This document shows positions 12,282 to 23,852 of a stretch of DNA of 64,000 bases, piece after piece. The translations under genes and the position numbers were made by a program. This DNA is from Liolophura sinensis (Eukaryota; Mollusca; Polyplacophora; Chitonida; Chitonidae), in the NCBI RefSeq assembly GCF_032854445.1, contig NC_088304.1, positions 8,195,704 through 8,259,703 on the forward strand, written 5' to 3'. The notes beneath the pieces were generated by a model. That model was given only the letters and a program-made list of their open reading frames with translations. It had not been told where the DNA came from and did no database searches. How positions within the stretch are numbered: position 1 is the first letter of the stretch; each line of letters opens with the position of its first letter.

Positions 12282-13140
12282 TCAATATCGGGTGTATCCG
12301 CCGCGAGCCTGGTTGAGAGCCTGACCCCTTCTCCTCATACCACCTGTCAGTCTACTGATACTCTGAGGGAGAAGTCGCTGCCATTCCTCGAGCAAGGTAG
12401 CTTCCGATTGTCCCAGATCATGTACTCAGGTGGATCTCGAAATCATGTCCTAGCAATGTCCCAGACATGCTCCAGAGAGCTGAGATCGGCGCTCATTGCA
12501 AGCCAAGGAAGTACCACAATCGCCTCATTGCGGAGAAAGTCGGTCACAGCTCGAGCTCGATTCATCCATGAATACGAGGTGAGTACCCAATGGGTGTTCG
12601 TCGAAATGAGGTACGACAACAGGATCTGAACTGTCCCGGATGTACAGTTGACCATTCCCTTGCACTGTCGCCAACGTTAACCTGTAGTCATGAAACTTGT
12701 GAAACACATCCCCAAGCCATAACTTAACTTCCCCCATATGGTGCAGTTGGTCGGCAATAGGCAATACTTCTTTGTCTCCAGACTCTCGGATGACCATATG
12801 TGATATGAAGTAGGAACCTGCTCTTATCGCTCCAATGGATTCGCCGTCAGTTCTGTCGTGTTGTACACCAGTTCAGACGTCGTCTTTTATGAAGATCTGA
12901 CAGAGCAGGACGTTTAATGACCAGAGTCCTTCAGGCGATTTCGGACGGTTCTGTTGGGCAAACGTCTGTTGGGCAACCACAGGCATTTCTCACAGGAACT
13001 TGATGCGAAAGAAACTTGATTTTCCTGACCTTCGTCTATCCTTCACTTCACCCGAAGGTAGATGTTTTCGAATAAGCCTACTGATGACTGAATGGTTGTA
13101 GCCCAGTAGTCGTTTAATGACCTTAAATGACATGCCATTA
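12282..13140 (-). pseudogene. Tc1/mariner-type transposase relic
   Basis: Conceptual translation of the minus strand, in several frames, gives the order expected for a DDE_3 (Tc1-like) transposase. An N-terminal helix-turn-helix-like segment lies near 13040-13135 (KVIKRLLGYNHSVISRLIRK). A segment near 12700-12860 follows. Then comes FLRNEAIVVLPWLAMSADLS with SLEHVWDIA (about 12460-12560), and the C-terminus ends RGGYTRY and stop at 12282. The frame is broken several times and the SPDLSP-type motif reads SADLSS, so it is dead. I could not find its terminal inverted repeats. Confidence 0.8.
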
Positions 13141-13479
13141 AACAACTGAATCTTTGTGTCTACCGACATGAAATGTGTTGCTATACATTGTCATTATTAT
13201 TGTAGTACTAAAAATTAACAACTGCTTCGCAGTCATAAAATATTCCAGGGGTTGCTTGATTATGTTTTTTGTGTATGTATTAATCAGGACACCGTGCATG
13301 CTATCGTGCTTACCAAACTGGCAAAGGAAGCGATCGTCAGCACTACATCGGTCTGTACTCCATTCCCATGCCGTGAATCCATCCCAATGAGTACCGGCAG
13401 TGCATGTAGCCACACAGTCAAACAAAAGGGCTTCTAGCCAACCTATTACTCTTTCAGCCGGTTCCACATTCCAATTACT

Positions 13480-14280
13480 GTAGACAGTCTTTTCTCCTGA
13501 CAGTCAAAACGTAGAAAGAAAAATGATATGGAGTACAAACCTGTGGATGTCCAAAAGTAAGCCCATATAAAGACATACAGTCAAAAAGCTTTATATGAAC
13601 TCTTCGCGAAATATAATATCTGTTTTGAAATAAACTCCACTACCGAAATAAAAGATAACCTGTTTTGAAATAAATGCGCGCATTATTTTTGAAATAAAAA
13701 GTGACTATATTCTGAATAAGTCCCACTTTAAAAAAGTGTTAAAAAAAGTGTTTAAAAAACTGTACCAGTTGTAAAAAATGGACATTTTCATTTCAAAATT
13801 GGGACATTTATCTTTAAAATTAATTGAAACTGTTATGCTAAAACTGGCCAATTTTTATTTCAAAAAGTTGAAGTTGAATAGTTTTTAAAAATGGCTTATT
13901 CTAATCTTATTTCAAACTTGTTTTATGTTTCAAAACTAACATTAAATTTAACCATTGCTTCAACAAGCCTATGGAAGGCTGTAAACCTGACATGATGTAT
14001 TGTACCGGTAAACACTAGGCTAAGTTAACATAGCCGTTACCTGTAGAAAGTCGGCTGGAATTCTTGGCACTCTTGGTAATGACAGATTTTAACCCCATTT
14101 TGTTTATAATTTTTTTTATTTGTTTTTTCCGGTAAGCCATATTCGCATTTTATGCTGCGCGCTACTACACTTGGGAAGCAATTCTCAGTTATGGCCGTGG
14201 CGAAGACAGCGTATTGGATAGATATTGTGTAAGGGAAGATAATTCAGTGATTGTCAAGGCCTTAACTGAGTATTGGAGAA
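13480..14280. other. AT-rich intergenic DNA
   Basis: TGTTTTGAAATAAA-like words recur at 13620-13700 and AT content is high. No exon or element is recognised. Confidence 0.45.
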
Positions 14281-14424
14281 GTGGTCATGACAGCGACGAA
14301 TTACGTACTTAGTTACACACTTTACACCTATTAACATGATCACGACATCGTAGATCTACTTTCTATCACCAAAACGTTTATGTGATCATATCTTTTACCT
14401 TTACACCTAGTAAGATGACCACGA

Positions 14425-14850
14425 CCTCGACCACGTGTTTAGTTAGACACTGTAATGCATCGACCAGTTACGTACTTAGTTATACACCGTAATACATCGG
14501 CCAGATGCGTATGCCGTACTAAGTTATACACTGCAATACATCGACCTTCGATGTACTTAGTTATACACTATAAACAGATCGATAAGTTACGTAATTAGTT
14601 ATACACTATAATACATCGACCAGTTACGTAGACCCTACTTAGTTATACACTGTAATACATCGACTAGTTACATAGCTAGTTATGCACTGTAAATACATCG
14701 ATCAGTTACGTAATTAGTTATACACTATAATACATCGTTCAGTTACGTAGGCCCTACTTAGGTATAAAATGTAACACACCGACCAGTTACGTACTTAGTT
14801 ATACACTGTAACACATCGACCAGTTACGTACTTAGTTATACACTGTAATA
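14425..14850. repeat. Minisatellite, ~37-bp unit
   Basis: About eleven copies of a 37-bp unit: CAGTTACGTACTTAGTTATA followed by CACTGTAATACATCGAC. Several copies carry a short insertion (AGGCCCTACTTAG). Copies are unequal in age. Confidence 0.85.
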
Positions 14851-15029
14851 ACAAATGGTGTAATTTTACAGCAAAATTTAGTGGCATTTTGTGATACAGT
14901 ATATTATTACGTAAATAAACAGCTTTTGTTTTACTGTTTAGTTGGCGAGATGCTTAAATAATACAGCACCACTGTACGTTTTTTTGGCAGTTAAGGTTCT
15001 ATAAAGGTACAAACCAAACACCGAAAATC

Positions 15030-15295
15030 CACAGTATGTATTTAAATAATAACATATAAGGATAATATGACAATACTGTAAATATACAGCCCGTACTTGT
15101 ATTTGTATAATAACATAAAAGGATGACATATCAATAGTGTAAGTCTACAGCCTGTGCTTGTATTTGTATAATAACATAAAAGGGTGAAATGTCAGTACTG
15201 TAAATATTCAGCCCGTACCTGTATTTGTGTACTAACATAAAAGGATCATATGTAAATACTGTAAATATACAGCTCGTACTTGTATTGGTATACCA
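15030..15295. repeat. Minisatellite, 61-bp unit
   Basis: Four and a half copies of a 61-bp unit: CAGCCCGTACTTGTATTTGT, ATAATAACATAAAAGGATGA, then CATATCAATAGTGTAAGTCTA. It lies 180 bp from the 37-bp array but shares no unit with it. Confidence 0.85.
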
Positions 15296-15964
15296 GCCGT
15301 CTACAAATAAAGACGTTCCGGGTCAATAATCGCAAGGCCAATTTCCAAAACGACGCTTAGCACAAAGTACCAAAGAACTATAAAAGAAGTATTAAGTACG
15401 AAAATGGGACGGGATCAAACAAAGAGAAGCGGTCAACGGTTTTCATTGATGTATGAAAGACGCAAGGTGTGTTCCAGGCGGTTGAGTGAAATCAGCATTC
15501 AAATCGTGTACCATGCTAGAATATCAGTTTTGGATAACAGTATCTCAGTTGGGCGTTGATTGCAACTGTTCATATGTCCAACGTAACAATTTAATTCAAC
15601 ACTGTGGCTAGCCCCGGGTTTATAAACGGAATTAGACACAATAATGAAGTACAGTGCCAGAGATTCTGAGAGCTAGAGGCCGTTCTATTCTCTGTACAGA
15701 TAAACCAGATAGGATTTGCCATCTGGAGAGTGTAGTTTCACTTGCAGTGAATCGAAGATGGATATATATCTCCGGTTTTTTCTTCTATATATGGATTGTT
15801 TAAATCTCGCTTACCATGATAATGCCCTTTAAGCTAGTATTATAATCTGGAGCCAGCTCAAACTCCAATAACTGGGACCCAAAACGGATGCCGGGAAATG
15901 GACATAAAAACTACCTGTAATAAATAAAATAGAAAACTCATTTATTGACGTTTACGAATCTTAC

Positions 15965-16246
15965 CATCGCTCCAACGCCAGTTGAGGTGATCTCCTTTAT
16001 CATTCAGACCGATCCAGTAACACAATATCAGTCGATCCTCATTGCCCTTCGCCAGAAGTTTATGTCTGAAGAATTCTGTCGTGTTTCTATTTGTCTCCTT
16101 GGCCAGAATTCCGCCATGTTTCCTGCAATACGACTTGGCTTCAGCCCATTCCATCTGAAAGTCGGACCGAAAGTAACAAAGGTGTTCGTGACCAAGAACG
16201 AGTCCTTTGCTTCCCCCCCACGGCGGACAGATCCAGTCAGCAGAAC
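15965..16246 (-). CDS. C-type lectin domain exon (partial gene)
   Basis: A 282-bp exon with an acceptor (CACCTAG before 16246) and a consensus donor (GATG|GTAAGA, GT at 15964-15963). It encodes about 94 residues containing WICPPW, a tyrosine-rich start (LCYFRSDF), WAEAKSYCRKHGGILAKE and WIGLNDKGDHLNWRWSDG. These are the classical first half of a C-type lectin-like domain: WAEAxxYC helix, GGxLA strand and WIGLxD core. The second half (WND...C...FxC) should be in the next exon at lower coordinates, and I do not find it intact. Both boundaries are phase 1, so the exon is a symmetric, shuffle-ready module. Whether it is an orphan exon or part of a live gene is open. Confidence 0.7.
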
Positions 16247-16304
16247 CTAGGTGTCCACCAGACGGGATAAAATTATTTGCCAGTGTTCTTAAGAAATATG
16301 TCAA

Positions 16305-17516
16305 ATTTGATACGAATTACAGCTATGAATACAGATAACTTCACATACAGTTTGTTAGTACATTTGGTACAGCTGTGGCATTCGATTGGAATCTATGTAC
16401 TTAACGATAATTCCAGTTTCATTTTATCATGGGGGGTAGAATAGAAGGAGGAGCAACTATGAGGTTTCAAACTGTTCGATGTGCGTTACCGACACCGAGG
16501 GGGCCATTCTTTGTTGTGACAGAAGAGTAGAGCTGTCTGCCTTGGTCAGGCCGAAGCGCAAGCTGTCAAAGGCGAACAGCCAGGACACCTGTTTTGATAA
16601 AGACTTAAATCAAGCTCGCGGACATTTGCCGACAACGCTTGTAAGTTTGTGTGCTTCTGTTTGTGATTTTTGGTTGAAATTAAAATAAATAAATGTTTTG
16701 AACATTGAAGCTGGTTGTATATTGGCGAATAAGCAGACCAACAAGACAAAGAAAGAACTGGGTGGTGTTGATCTTAGAATTACAAGAACAAAGCAGAAAA
16801 TACATGTACATGTGTAATATTACAGTTTCTGTGAAAGTCAAGTGAGTTATTGATGGTTCTTTAATTAGCGTCTTTTATGACTTCTATGCAATAAGAAACA
16901 ACATCCCCAGGAATTATAGGGTCTATATGGTTACAAATGTTGATCTACAGTTACTGAATTTAATGGATTTATCAGCTTATTGTATAAGATTCGATAAACC
17001 TTATAATCCACCGGTTTATCTAGTTCGGTTTGGAACAAACTCGAGGTACTGGTCATTATTTTATTTATTAGGAAGTCTTATCCATTAGGAAGTTTTGCCT
17101 AAGATAATCAGTCGCAAATGGAAGTTGAATGGCCTCCGATAACATAATTGCGAATGTCAAATTGTAAGAAATTCAGTAAGTTACGCTGGTATTTTGCCTT
17201 GTCGGCACAGCGTCCCTTTCACCACAAATACGACAGTATTCGAACAGTTTTCTGCGCGAATATCTGGAGGGTCTCGATTAGCCATGCTCTTCCTAAATAA
17301 AATTGAGACTTAATGCTTTGCGTTTTTCATTTGTATATATATATATATATATACTGAGGTCATAGTGTCACTTGTCCACAAGTAATTGAAAGTAAACAAT
17401 TTGCTATTGTATATAAATCTATGGGAAATTGGGTTCCCGTAGAGGGGTTAAACTGTTGGAATCTATATATAAATACACATATGTAGGTATCAATTAATCC
17501 TTCCTGTTTTTATTAG
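16305..17516. other. Intergenic or intronic DNA with a TA microsatellite
   Basis: If the lectin exon is live, this lies upstream of it on the minus strand and could be intron. Only a (TA)10 run at 17334-17353 stands out. No signal-peptide exon was recognised. Confidence 0.4.
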
Positions 17517-17997
17517 TGTAACTCAGGTTCGGATGAACGTTATAGTTGATTTATACAATCATATAATTTCAGATGCACTTTAGTATACGAAATCTAAGTG
17601 TTGGACAGTCAAATTTTTAAATCCTCAACGCGTCTGTAGGCAGGGACGAGGACCAATTTCACGTTTCCAGGCACGCTCGCTGTAAGGGCCATATGGCATC
17701 AGATAAGTGGGAAAAAACACAGTCCAAGTCAGAGTTCCACTTCAGGTTAGATTTATTTCCCACACGGCTCGGCTACCTAAAAAGCCAACAGTGAGCAACA
17801 CTTTTATCACACAGCCAACCACACGATATTCACCGGGAAAGGTTCAGGACGTTTGTCCCGCCGTCTGACATCAAAAACCTCCGGCAATCATGTAGACAAA
17901 CGTATATCTGACGAAAGGGCTTGTTTTACCTCCACCCTGAAGAGCGCTGTGTGCATACTAATGAATTCACGTGATATCGCTTTTCAGCTGGGCTTAA
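17517..17997 (-). repeat. 3' LTR of the retrotransposon
   Basis: About 481 bp, aligning end to end with 22060-22540. Its inner terminus has lost the TG dinucleotide (TTAAGCCCAG where the other copy has TGTAGCCCAG). A purine-rich tract, AGGAAGGGGAGAA on the minus strand (18010-17998), abuts it as expected for the plus-strand primer. Confidence 0.9.
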
Positions 17998-18036
17998 TTC
18001 TCCCCTTCCTGATCTGTGACGTCTCGAAAAGATGAA

Positions 18037-18432
18037 CTAAGCAGAGGGTGCGAATATTTGTTGCTTTATCCTTGTTCTTGGCGTGGGGCTAAAACCTCCT
18101 TGAACTTCATGGTAAGCTGCTTTTCCTAGTATATCGTAAGTTACACGACGTGGCGGCCTACGTTCCCTTATCGCACGTTTAATGGGACTGGGTTCAGAAC
18201 CAACTGACGACTGTTCAGATGCCTCGAGTTCTGTTTGTTTCATTTGAGCGCTATCAGATTCCAGATTATCCGTAGAAATGCCTCGAGTCACTTGAGGTTC
18301 TGCTTCCGCTCGAGTGATATCGACATCAGTATCCCTTTCACCTGATTCATCAACAGTCTGTCTACCAACGGGTACAAATTCTTCTGCATCTGGATTGAGA
18401 CTGAAAGGTGACTCAACCTCCACCTGCTCCAC
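18037..18432 (-). pseudogene. C-terminal tail of retrotransposon Pol
   Basis: An open stretch of 131 residues, acidic then basic, ending with RRPPRRVTYDILGKAAYH about 40 residues before the stop. A basic RRPP-R-TYD-LG tail just before the 3' LTR is the usual end of Ty3/Gypsy Pol in invertebrates. It is the best-preserved reading frame of the element but is cut off from the integrase by stops and shifts. Confidence 0.65.
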
Positions 18433-18949
18433 TAGTCTTCGATAGTGAGTTGTTCTTCTGGGTGGTCGAAGGAGATCTTGAGGGATTAGGAACGTAATAT
18501 TTTAATATTTTCAGATTCCTGTGGTCTGTTTTTCTGGATTCAGGAAGTGGAGCTTTTCCCTTCCCAAGACGACCAATAGGTAAAAGCAGTTTCTGTGGAG
18601 AGTCTTAGCAGGACCTTAACCGGATTCCGGTTGATATTTGTAAACAGGAGTGTCTTCATGAACTCTCTCCTTGATTCTGTATACCGTGGAGCACCATATG
18701 TCAGCAAGCTTCTGTTTCTGAGTCCAACATTTCTGACAAATACTCGATCACCGATATGGAGATCATTTCCCGTGAATTTCCTCTCGTATTGGTTCTTCGA
18801 GGCACTCCTATCAGATTTGACAATGGCAAGTTTATATGCCTGGGTTAACTGTCACCGCAGCTGCTTCACGTACTCACGGCATGGTTTTCGTGGGCAAGGT
18901 TACTCGCGGACATTCCAAAAGCAAGAACCAGAGGCAGTTTAACCTCTTT

Positions 18950-19502
18950 GCCGAACATCAACGAATACGGAGAGAATTCCGTACTATTTTCCAAGCATAT
19001 TAAAAAGGGTTCTGTTGAACCTCTCTGGTTGAGGATCTCCGTGAGGGTGGTAAGGCGTTGTGCGACTTTTCTTTATACCTAAGAATCCTTAATGACTTTA
19101 CTCTCAAAGTCTCTGTCTTGGTCTGAATGCAGTCGCAGATAGTGAATGTAGAACTTTTCCCAAAGAGTTTTTGCAAACAATCCGAGCTGTCTGATTTTTT
19201 GTTGGTATCACCTTGACATACCGAGTAAAATGGTCTGTTGTCGCTAGAACGTTCTGAAAGTTTGTTCTATCAGGTTCTATTGACAAAAAGTCCATAAATA
19301 TCACTTCCATGAGTCTGCTGGTCTTGATGTTTACAAGTAGGGCAGCTACTCTTGGGAGAGTCTCCCTTGTTACACACCTTGGACATTGCTTTATCCATTT
19401 CTCTATATCAGCTGACATTTTAAGCCAATAGAATTGAGATTTAGCTAACTGCAATGTCTTTTCCATTCCCAGATGCCCATTATCATTGTGAATCCCCTGC
19501 AT
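18950..19502 (-). pseudogene. Integrase remnant
   Basis: The translation shows the H2C2 zinc-binding segment (HNDNGH ... CPRC) followed by the start of the catalytic core (MEVIFMDFLSIEP, then TTDHFTRYVKVIP) with the first two acidic residues. The core then breaks into other frames, so integrase is non-functional. Confidence 0.85.
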
Positions 19503-20014
19503 AGCAATGTCTCCTAAAGTTTATCAAACTGTCGATCAATTATCTTCATGTCCGGTGAAAACTGGGACTCGGAGATAACTTTTTCACCATTCTGTACTAT
19601 CTGTAGAGCTTTTTAGATGCAGGGGTCCTCTTTCTGAAATTTCCCCCGATCATGATTAGTCACGACAGCTCCAGGGGTGACATATGCACTTGGTATTCCT
19701 TCAGCAGATGTAGCAAGGCACTGGACAGTAGGCCTAATATTTCTTAGGACTGGCTCAGGATTACTGGTCTCCGCCAAAACTGCAATGTCTGCTTCTTCAA
19801 GATGGTTCTCCACAATGGCATTGATAACATTTTTGGGGCAGACTATGTCAGAATTTTGGGGACATTCTTTAAGCCTGGTTTCAGTTTCCATGACACGATC
19901 ATATCTTGTATCCGGATCGCTTTCGTGTGGTCCTCTGGACAAGGCGTCTGTGTAAGTGTTCGTCCGTCATGGATTGTAAAATATGTTCAAGTTAAAATCC
20001 GCTAAGGCTGTTAA

Positions 20015-20400
20015 TCATCTATGACCTGTGGCGTCCAACTTGGCTGAGGTTAATACATACGTAAGTGGGTTGTTATAAGTAAAGACTTCCACTTCCTCGG
20101 CCAAGTATATATATCCACGAAACTGTTCAGTAATGCTCCATTTAAGGGCAAGGAATTCCAGCTTGTGTGCTGGGTATTTCTTCTCTGATCTTGTCAACCC
20201 TTGGCTGGCATAAGCAACCGGCCGGAGACTATCGTCGATCTCCTGGCATAAGGCCCTTCCAAGGCCATCTCTACTGGATAACCACAATTAAACAGTCTAT
20301 TACTTCTTGGATCAAGGGGACTGCGCACTAATCCGGCACAGTGCCAGAATTTAAGGCCCTGTAATCCACGCATAAACGAAAGAGTCCATGAGAGAGTTTA
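20015..20400 (-). pseudogene. RT and RNase H remnant with large internal deletion
   Basis: A short piece of reverse transcriptase (RLCVDYRALNS, 20346-20378) is followed within about 60 bp by RNase H (RPVAYASQGLTRSEKKYPAH, then KLEFLALKWSITEQF). Most of the RT palm, including the YxDD region, is missing. In RNase H the TDNNPLTY motif reads TYNNPLTY (codon near 20075), so a catalytic aspartate is gone as well. Confidence 0.85.
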
Positions 20401-20419
20401 ACGGTCTTTGCACTGTTTT

Positions 20420-20520
20420 GAAGAAACTCTCTGTAACAATGTTGACCTCGAACCACTATTCAAGGAGCAAGTAACTGGGTGCTTGTCAGCGAAACAACTT
20501 GCGGATATCTGTTCCCCAAC
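20420..20520 (-). pseudogene. Retropepsin remnant
   Basis: The minus strand reads HPVTCSLNSGSRSTLL. This matches the retropepsin context PVxCLLDTGS, but the active-site aspartate codon is Asn and the threonine is Ser (NSGS at 20449-20460). Confidence 0.65.
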
Positions 20521-20649
20521 AAGTCCCTTTGGAACGTCTCTTCCGGGCATTATGCGGATTCTGGCGAAGGTTGGCCTGGGGCTGATCTGAGGACACCTGA
20601 TTACCCCGCCCCTGATGTCCTTCTCGGTTTCCCTGCTCAAAGATGTGAC

Positions 20650-21991
20650 TGATCAGTTTCTTATTCACAGTAGCCAAGTCCGTCTGGTTTTTTCAGTCAG
20701 GGTTTTAGTGTCCCTCGGTTTCACAGTTAAAAGAAAAAGTCATTTTGCTACGCTCGCTGGAAGTTTTCTGGGGTGGGTAGTACGAATAGTTTAGTACAGT
20801 TAAGCTCTCTGGTTGAGATGATTGGCTAGAAATTTCTACCTTCTCTAAATTATCCATGCTTGAGCGGAGTTGGTTCTTTTCCCCTTCCATTCGATCAATC
20901 CTCTACTCCAGTTTCTTTTTCCATGACTCAGTCTTGGATGACTCAGTGGGTTTCTTATTTCCTGCCTTGCCAAACTTCGAGGGGTTGGTTTATTTGTTTT
21001 CCAGTTCTCTCTCTTGTTTGCGGATAATGCTGAGCAGCTCAAGATATGTCGGTGGGTTGGACATTATTTCCCTGAGGTGTAGACTTACAAGTAGCAGCTT
21101 TTCAAATAAGATCCCTTTTAGAAAACTGGTTCAGTCTTGTCTTGTTCACATTCTTTGAGGAAATGGCACCTTTGAGTATTGCCAGTCTTATTATACCCTG
21201 GAGGCGTCTCATAAACTGGGACGGAAGTTCACCCTCATTCTGACACATTGCATGGAGTCAGACGATTCTGTTGTACTAAAAGCAAGTTCTAAAGCGTGTA
21301 GATAGTCTCTTGAGGTAGCACGACTTTTCAAATCGTTTACAATGTCCAAGGCAGGAGGTCTGAATGATTCCCGGATACGCTTCCTTTTTTCGACATCACC
21401 TAAACAGTCCAATTCGTCCCACTGGATCTGTAGCTGTTGTATTCAGATCTCATACGATTCTTCGTCTTTCTGGGTTTGAATACATCGGGAGAAAAGTCGA
21501 AGTTTTCTGTTGGCGGCCAGCGTACACCTTGTCAGAATCTGTGGCAATTATGTTCTATCAGTTGCTCGTTGATAGGAACTTCGAGCTCTTGGCGAACTGA
21601 ATTTATCAGTTTCTGATCCCCGTTCAATGTCGTTAAGGCAGAATCTCTCACTTGTTCCAAATTTCCTGCCATTTGGAGTAGAAGTGTGCATGACATGAAG
21701 AACAACAAACTCTCCTTCAATATCTAAATGAATAGTGTCATATGGAAATGTCAGCTGGCACACATTGTCCTCAAATATGCCAAGCAACAATGTCAGTTCC
21801 ACGCCATCATCAAAAACATCATTATACCGGATAATCTCACAGGCACCTCTCACCTCAGATGCTAGAGCAGCAAACAACTTCTTTGTTGATACATGTCTCA
21901 GATAACAAACAAAGAGAAATGTCCCGTCATGCTCCATGTCCTCTTTCTTACACCAGTTCCGAGCATAATGCTGTAGCTCGCTAGCTGACAT
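20650..21991 (-). pseudogene. Gag remnant with broken zinc knuckle
   Basis: A plausible Gag start is the ATG at 21991-21989 (MSASELQHYARNWCKK), 69 bp inside the 5' LTR. Central Gag text survives at 21209-21412 (RESFRPPALDIVNDLKSRAT, then SRDYLHALELAFSTTESSD). A CCHC knuckle near 20705-20735 reads SFNCETEGH followed by stops: the first cysteine is Ser and the last is a stop codon. Several further stops and shifts break the frame. Confidence 0.7.
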
Positions 21992-22038
21992 GATGCAAAC
22001 AACTGATGACTTTTTAAGATGTAAATCTAACAATAACG

Positions 22039-22056
22039 ATCCTGGCAAGATTGCCA
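22039..22056 (-). promoter_or_regulatory. Candidate primer-binding site
   Basis: Three bases inside the 5' LTR the minus strand reads TGGCAATCTTGCCAGGAT, starting with the TGG expected opposite a tRNA CCA end. I cannot say which tRNA it would pair with. Confidence 0.5.
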
Positions 22057-22059
22057 TTT

Positions 22060-22540
22060 TGTAACCCAGGTTCGGATGAACGCTATATTTGATTACACAA
22101 TGACATAATTTCAGATGCACATTAGTATGCGAAATCTAAGTGTTGGACAGTCAAACTTTTAAAACCTGAACAAGTCTGTAGGCAGGGACGAGGACAAATT
22201 TTACGGTTCCAGGCACGTTCGCTGTAAGGGTCACATGGCATCAGATAAGTGGGAAAAAACACAGTCCAAGTCAGAGTTCCACTTCAGGTTAGATTTATTT
22301 TCCACACGTTTGGCTACTTAAAAAAGCCATCACTGAACATCACTTTTATCACACAGCCAACCACACGATATTCACCGGGAAAGGTTCAGGACGTTTGTCC
22401 CGCCGTCTGACATCAATAACCTCCGGTAATCATGTACGCAAACATATGTCTGACAAAAGGGCTTATTTTACCTCCACATTGAGGAGCGCTGTGCGTATAC
22501 CTAATGAACTCACGTGGTATCGCTTTTCAGCTGGGCTACA
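22060..22540 (-). repeat. 5' LTR of the retrotransposon
   Basis: 481 bp, with intact TG...CA ends on the minus strand. Aligns with 17517-17997. The TTAG target duplication follows at 22541. Confidence 0.9.
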
Positions 22541-22544
22541 TTAG

Positions 22545-23770
22545 GTCATGGGGAGATCTGGCCGTGTAATGTTCGGACCGTCTCAAATATTTTTAATTGT
22601 GTCTATTAGGTAAATATTTATTAAAGTCACCTGGCCGTCCAACAGATCTACGTGTATATAGCACTCCACCCAAGCATGCAACTATCGTCAGCAGGTATAT
22701 GCACGTGAGGTTTTTAAACACTGCTGCGCGCCAGGAGGAGTTTCCTTAAAGCAATATTGTGACTTTGTAAGACCGTGTCCTTACTGTATATGAGCGGCAT
22801 TACACAATGTTTAGGCCTATAGGCTTAATTGCTCTGTGTATTCACGCCGGATAGCCCCAAGCTGTTGTACGCATGCGCTGAGAGGAAAATATTGCAGAAG
22901 TAGCTCTTACATTACTTCCAAAAACTCGGAATTTGCGCTCTCGACTTATGAAAGCTGATTGGAAAGTATATCAGTACTCTGTCAAAGATAGACAATATTG
23001 TGATTTTCTAATGTTGATCAAATGGGCCTTTTTAACACTGATTTTCTCTGAAAATAAGATTCCGACCTAAAATTCACTTAAGCAGTCCTAGAAGTGCCTC
23101 CGTCTATTCTACCTCCATAATTTTATCAAGTGAGACTCTTCGTACATATAGCCACATTTACTGCCTTGATCATCGAATGTTGTGGATTTTCCTTTATAAC
23201 TTCAAGTGTTATTTTTCACTTCGTAGTATGCTTACTTCTTCCTCATGCCACTGAAGTCACGTGGTGTGTGGTCTCGAATAGTGTTCCTGGAGCGATGGAA
23301 GGAAATAAATACATGAAGAGTAACCCTGCTGGTTACAGCGGTCAGAGCTTTTGTACTTGATAGGTTGGGGTGTTGTGGAATGAGGCGTACAGCATATGCG
23401 AGGGTCAGAGATTGCCTAAGGCCCTAAACTCTGAGATTCCCAACATCGGGAGACGGGTTCTAGCCGCTTTTTTGAGCTATAAAATCATGCACCGGTGTAA
23501 ACACACATACGGTGTCTTAGTAATCATTTTTGAGCTAACCTTGTTAATTTTTGTGCCAGAATACGTTAAGGCATGACTTCCCAAAACAGTTTCTTAGTTT
23601 TTATATCACTGAAAACATGTCATGAAATAAGGCAAACAGTGTTGAGTGTTTTGCTGGCGGATAAAGTTTATTACATGAGTGACAGAGATAATTTGGCGCG
23701 GCGTTGCGAGACATTTAGAAAGACTGAAAGCGGGTATTTTTCACCCTGTTTTTTTTTTTGTTTTTTTTTT
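22545..23770. other. Intergenic DNA, nothing recognised
   Basis: Open frames of 67-76 residues at 23130-23776 (plus) start with a hydrophobic stretch but match nothing I know and end by chance. No array, SINE or exon boundary with a coding signature was found. Confidence 0.45.
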
Positions 23771-23852
23771 TATTGATGTTTTACGCCGTACTCAAGAATA
23801 TTTCACTTATACTAGCGATAGCGCGCTAAGCAACTGAGCAACGGAGGTCCCC
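23771..23852 (-). mobile_element. SINE family A with internal deletion
   Basis: Both ends are present but the middle is gone. The 3' end (ATTGATGTTTTACGCCGTAC, then TCAAGAATATTTCACTTATAC) is joined directly to the tRNA-like head (TAGCGCGCTAAGCAACTGAG, CAACGGAGG). Poly-T follows at 23749-23770. About 170 bp of body is missing compared with the copy at 38317-38586. Confidence 0.8.

Larger units (their letters stand above)
17513..22544 (-). mobile_element. Ty3/Gypsy-type LTR retrotransposon, degenerate
   Basis: Two direct LTRs (17517-17997 and 22060-22540) flank 4 kb of decayed gag-pol read on the minus strand. The outer LTR ends are TG...CA (TGTAGCCCAG...CTGGGTTACA on the minus strand). The 4-bp flank TTAG occurs on both sides (17513-17516, 22541-22544), as a target site duplication. 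Order on the minus strand is LTR, primer-binding-like site, gag, zinc knuckle, protease, RT remnant, RNase H, integrase, Pol tail, purine tract, LTR. Protease-RT-RNase H-integrase order is that of Ty3/Gypsy. By eye the LTRs differ at roughly one base in ten, so the insertion is old. Confidence 0.9.

Noticed and set aside
15690-15750. Possible second half of the lectin domain (minus strand reads like N-Y-T-L ... W-F-I-C)
   Set aside because: A stop codon sits where the conserved Trp should be, the paired cysteine is missing and no in-phase acceptor fits; at best a decayed exon.
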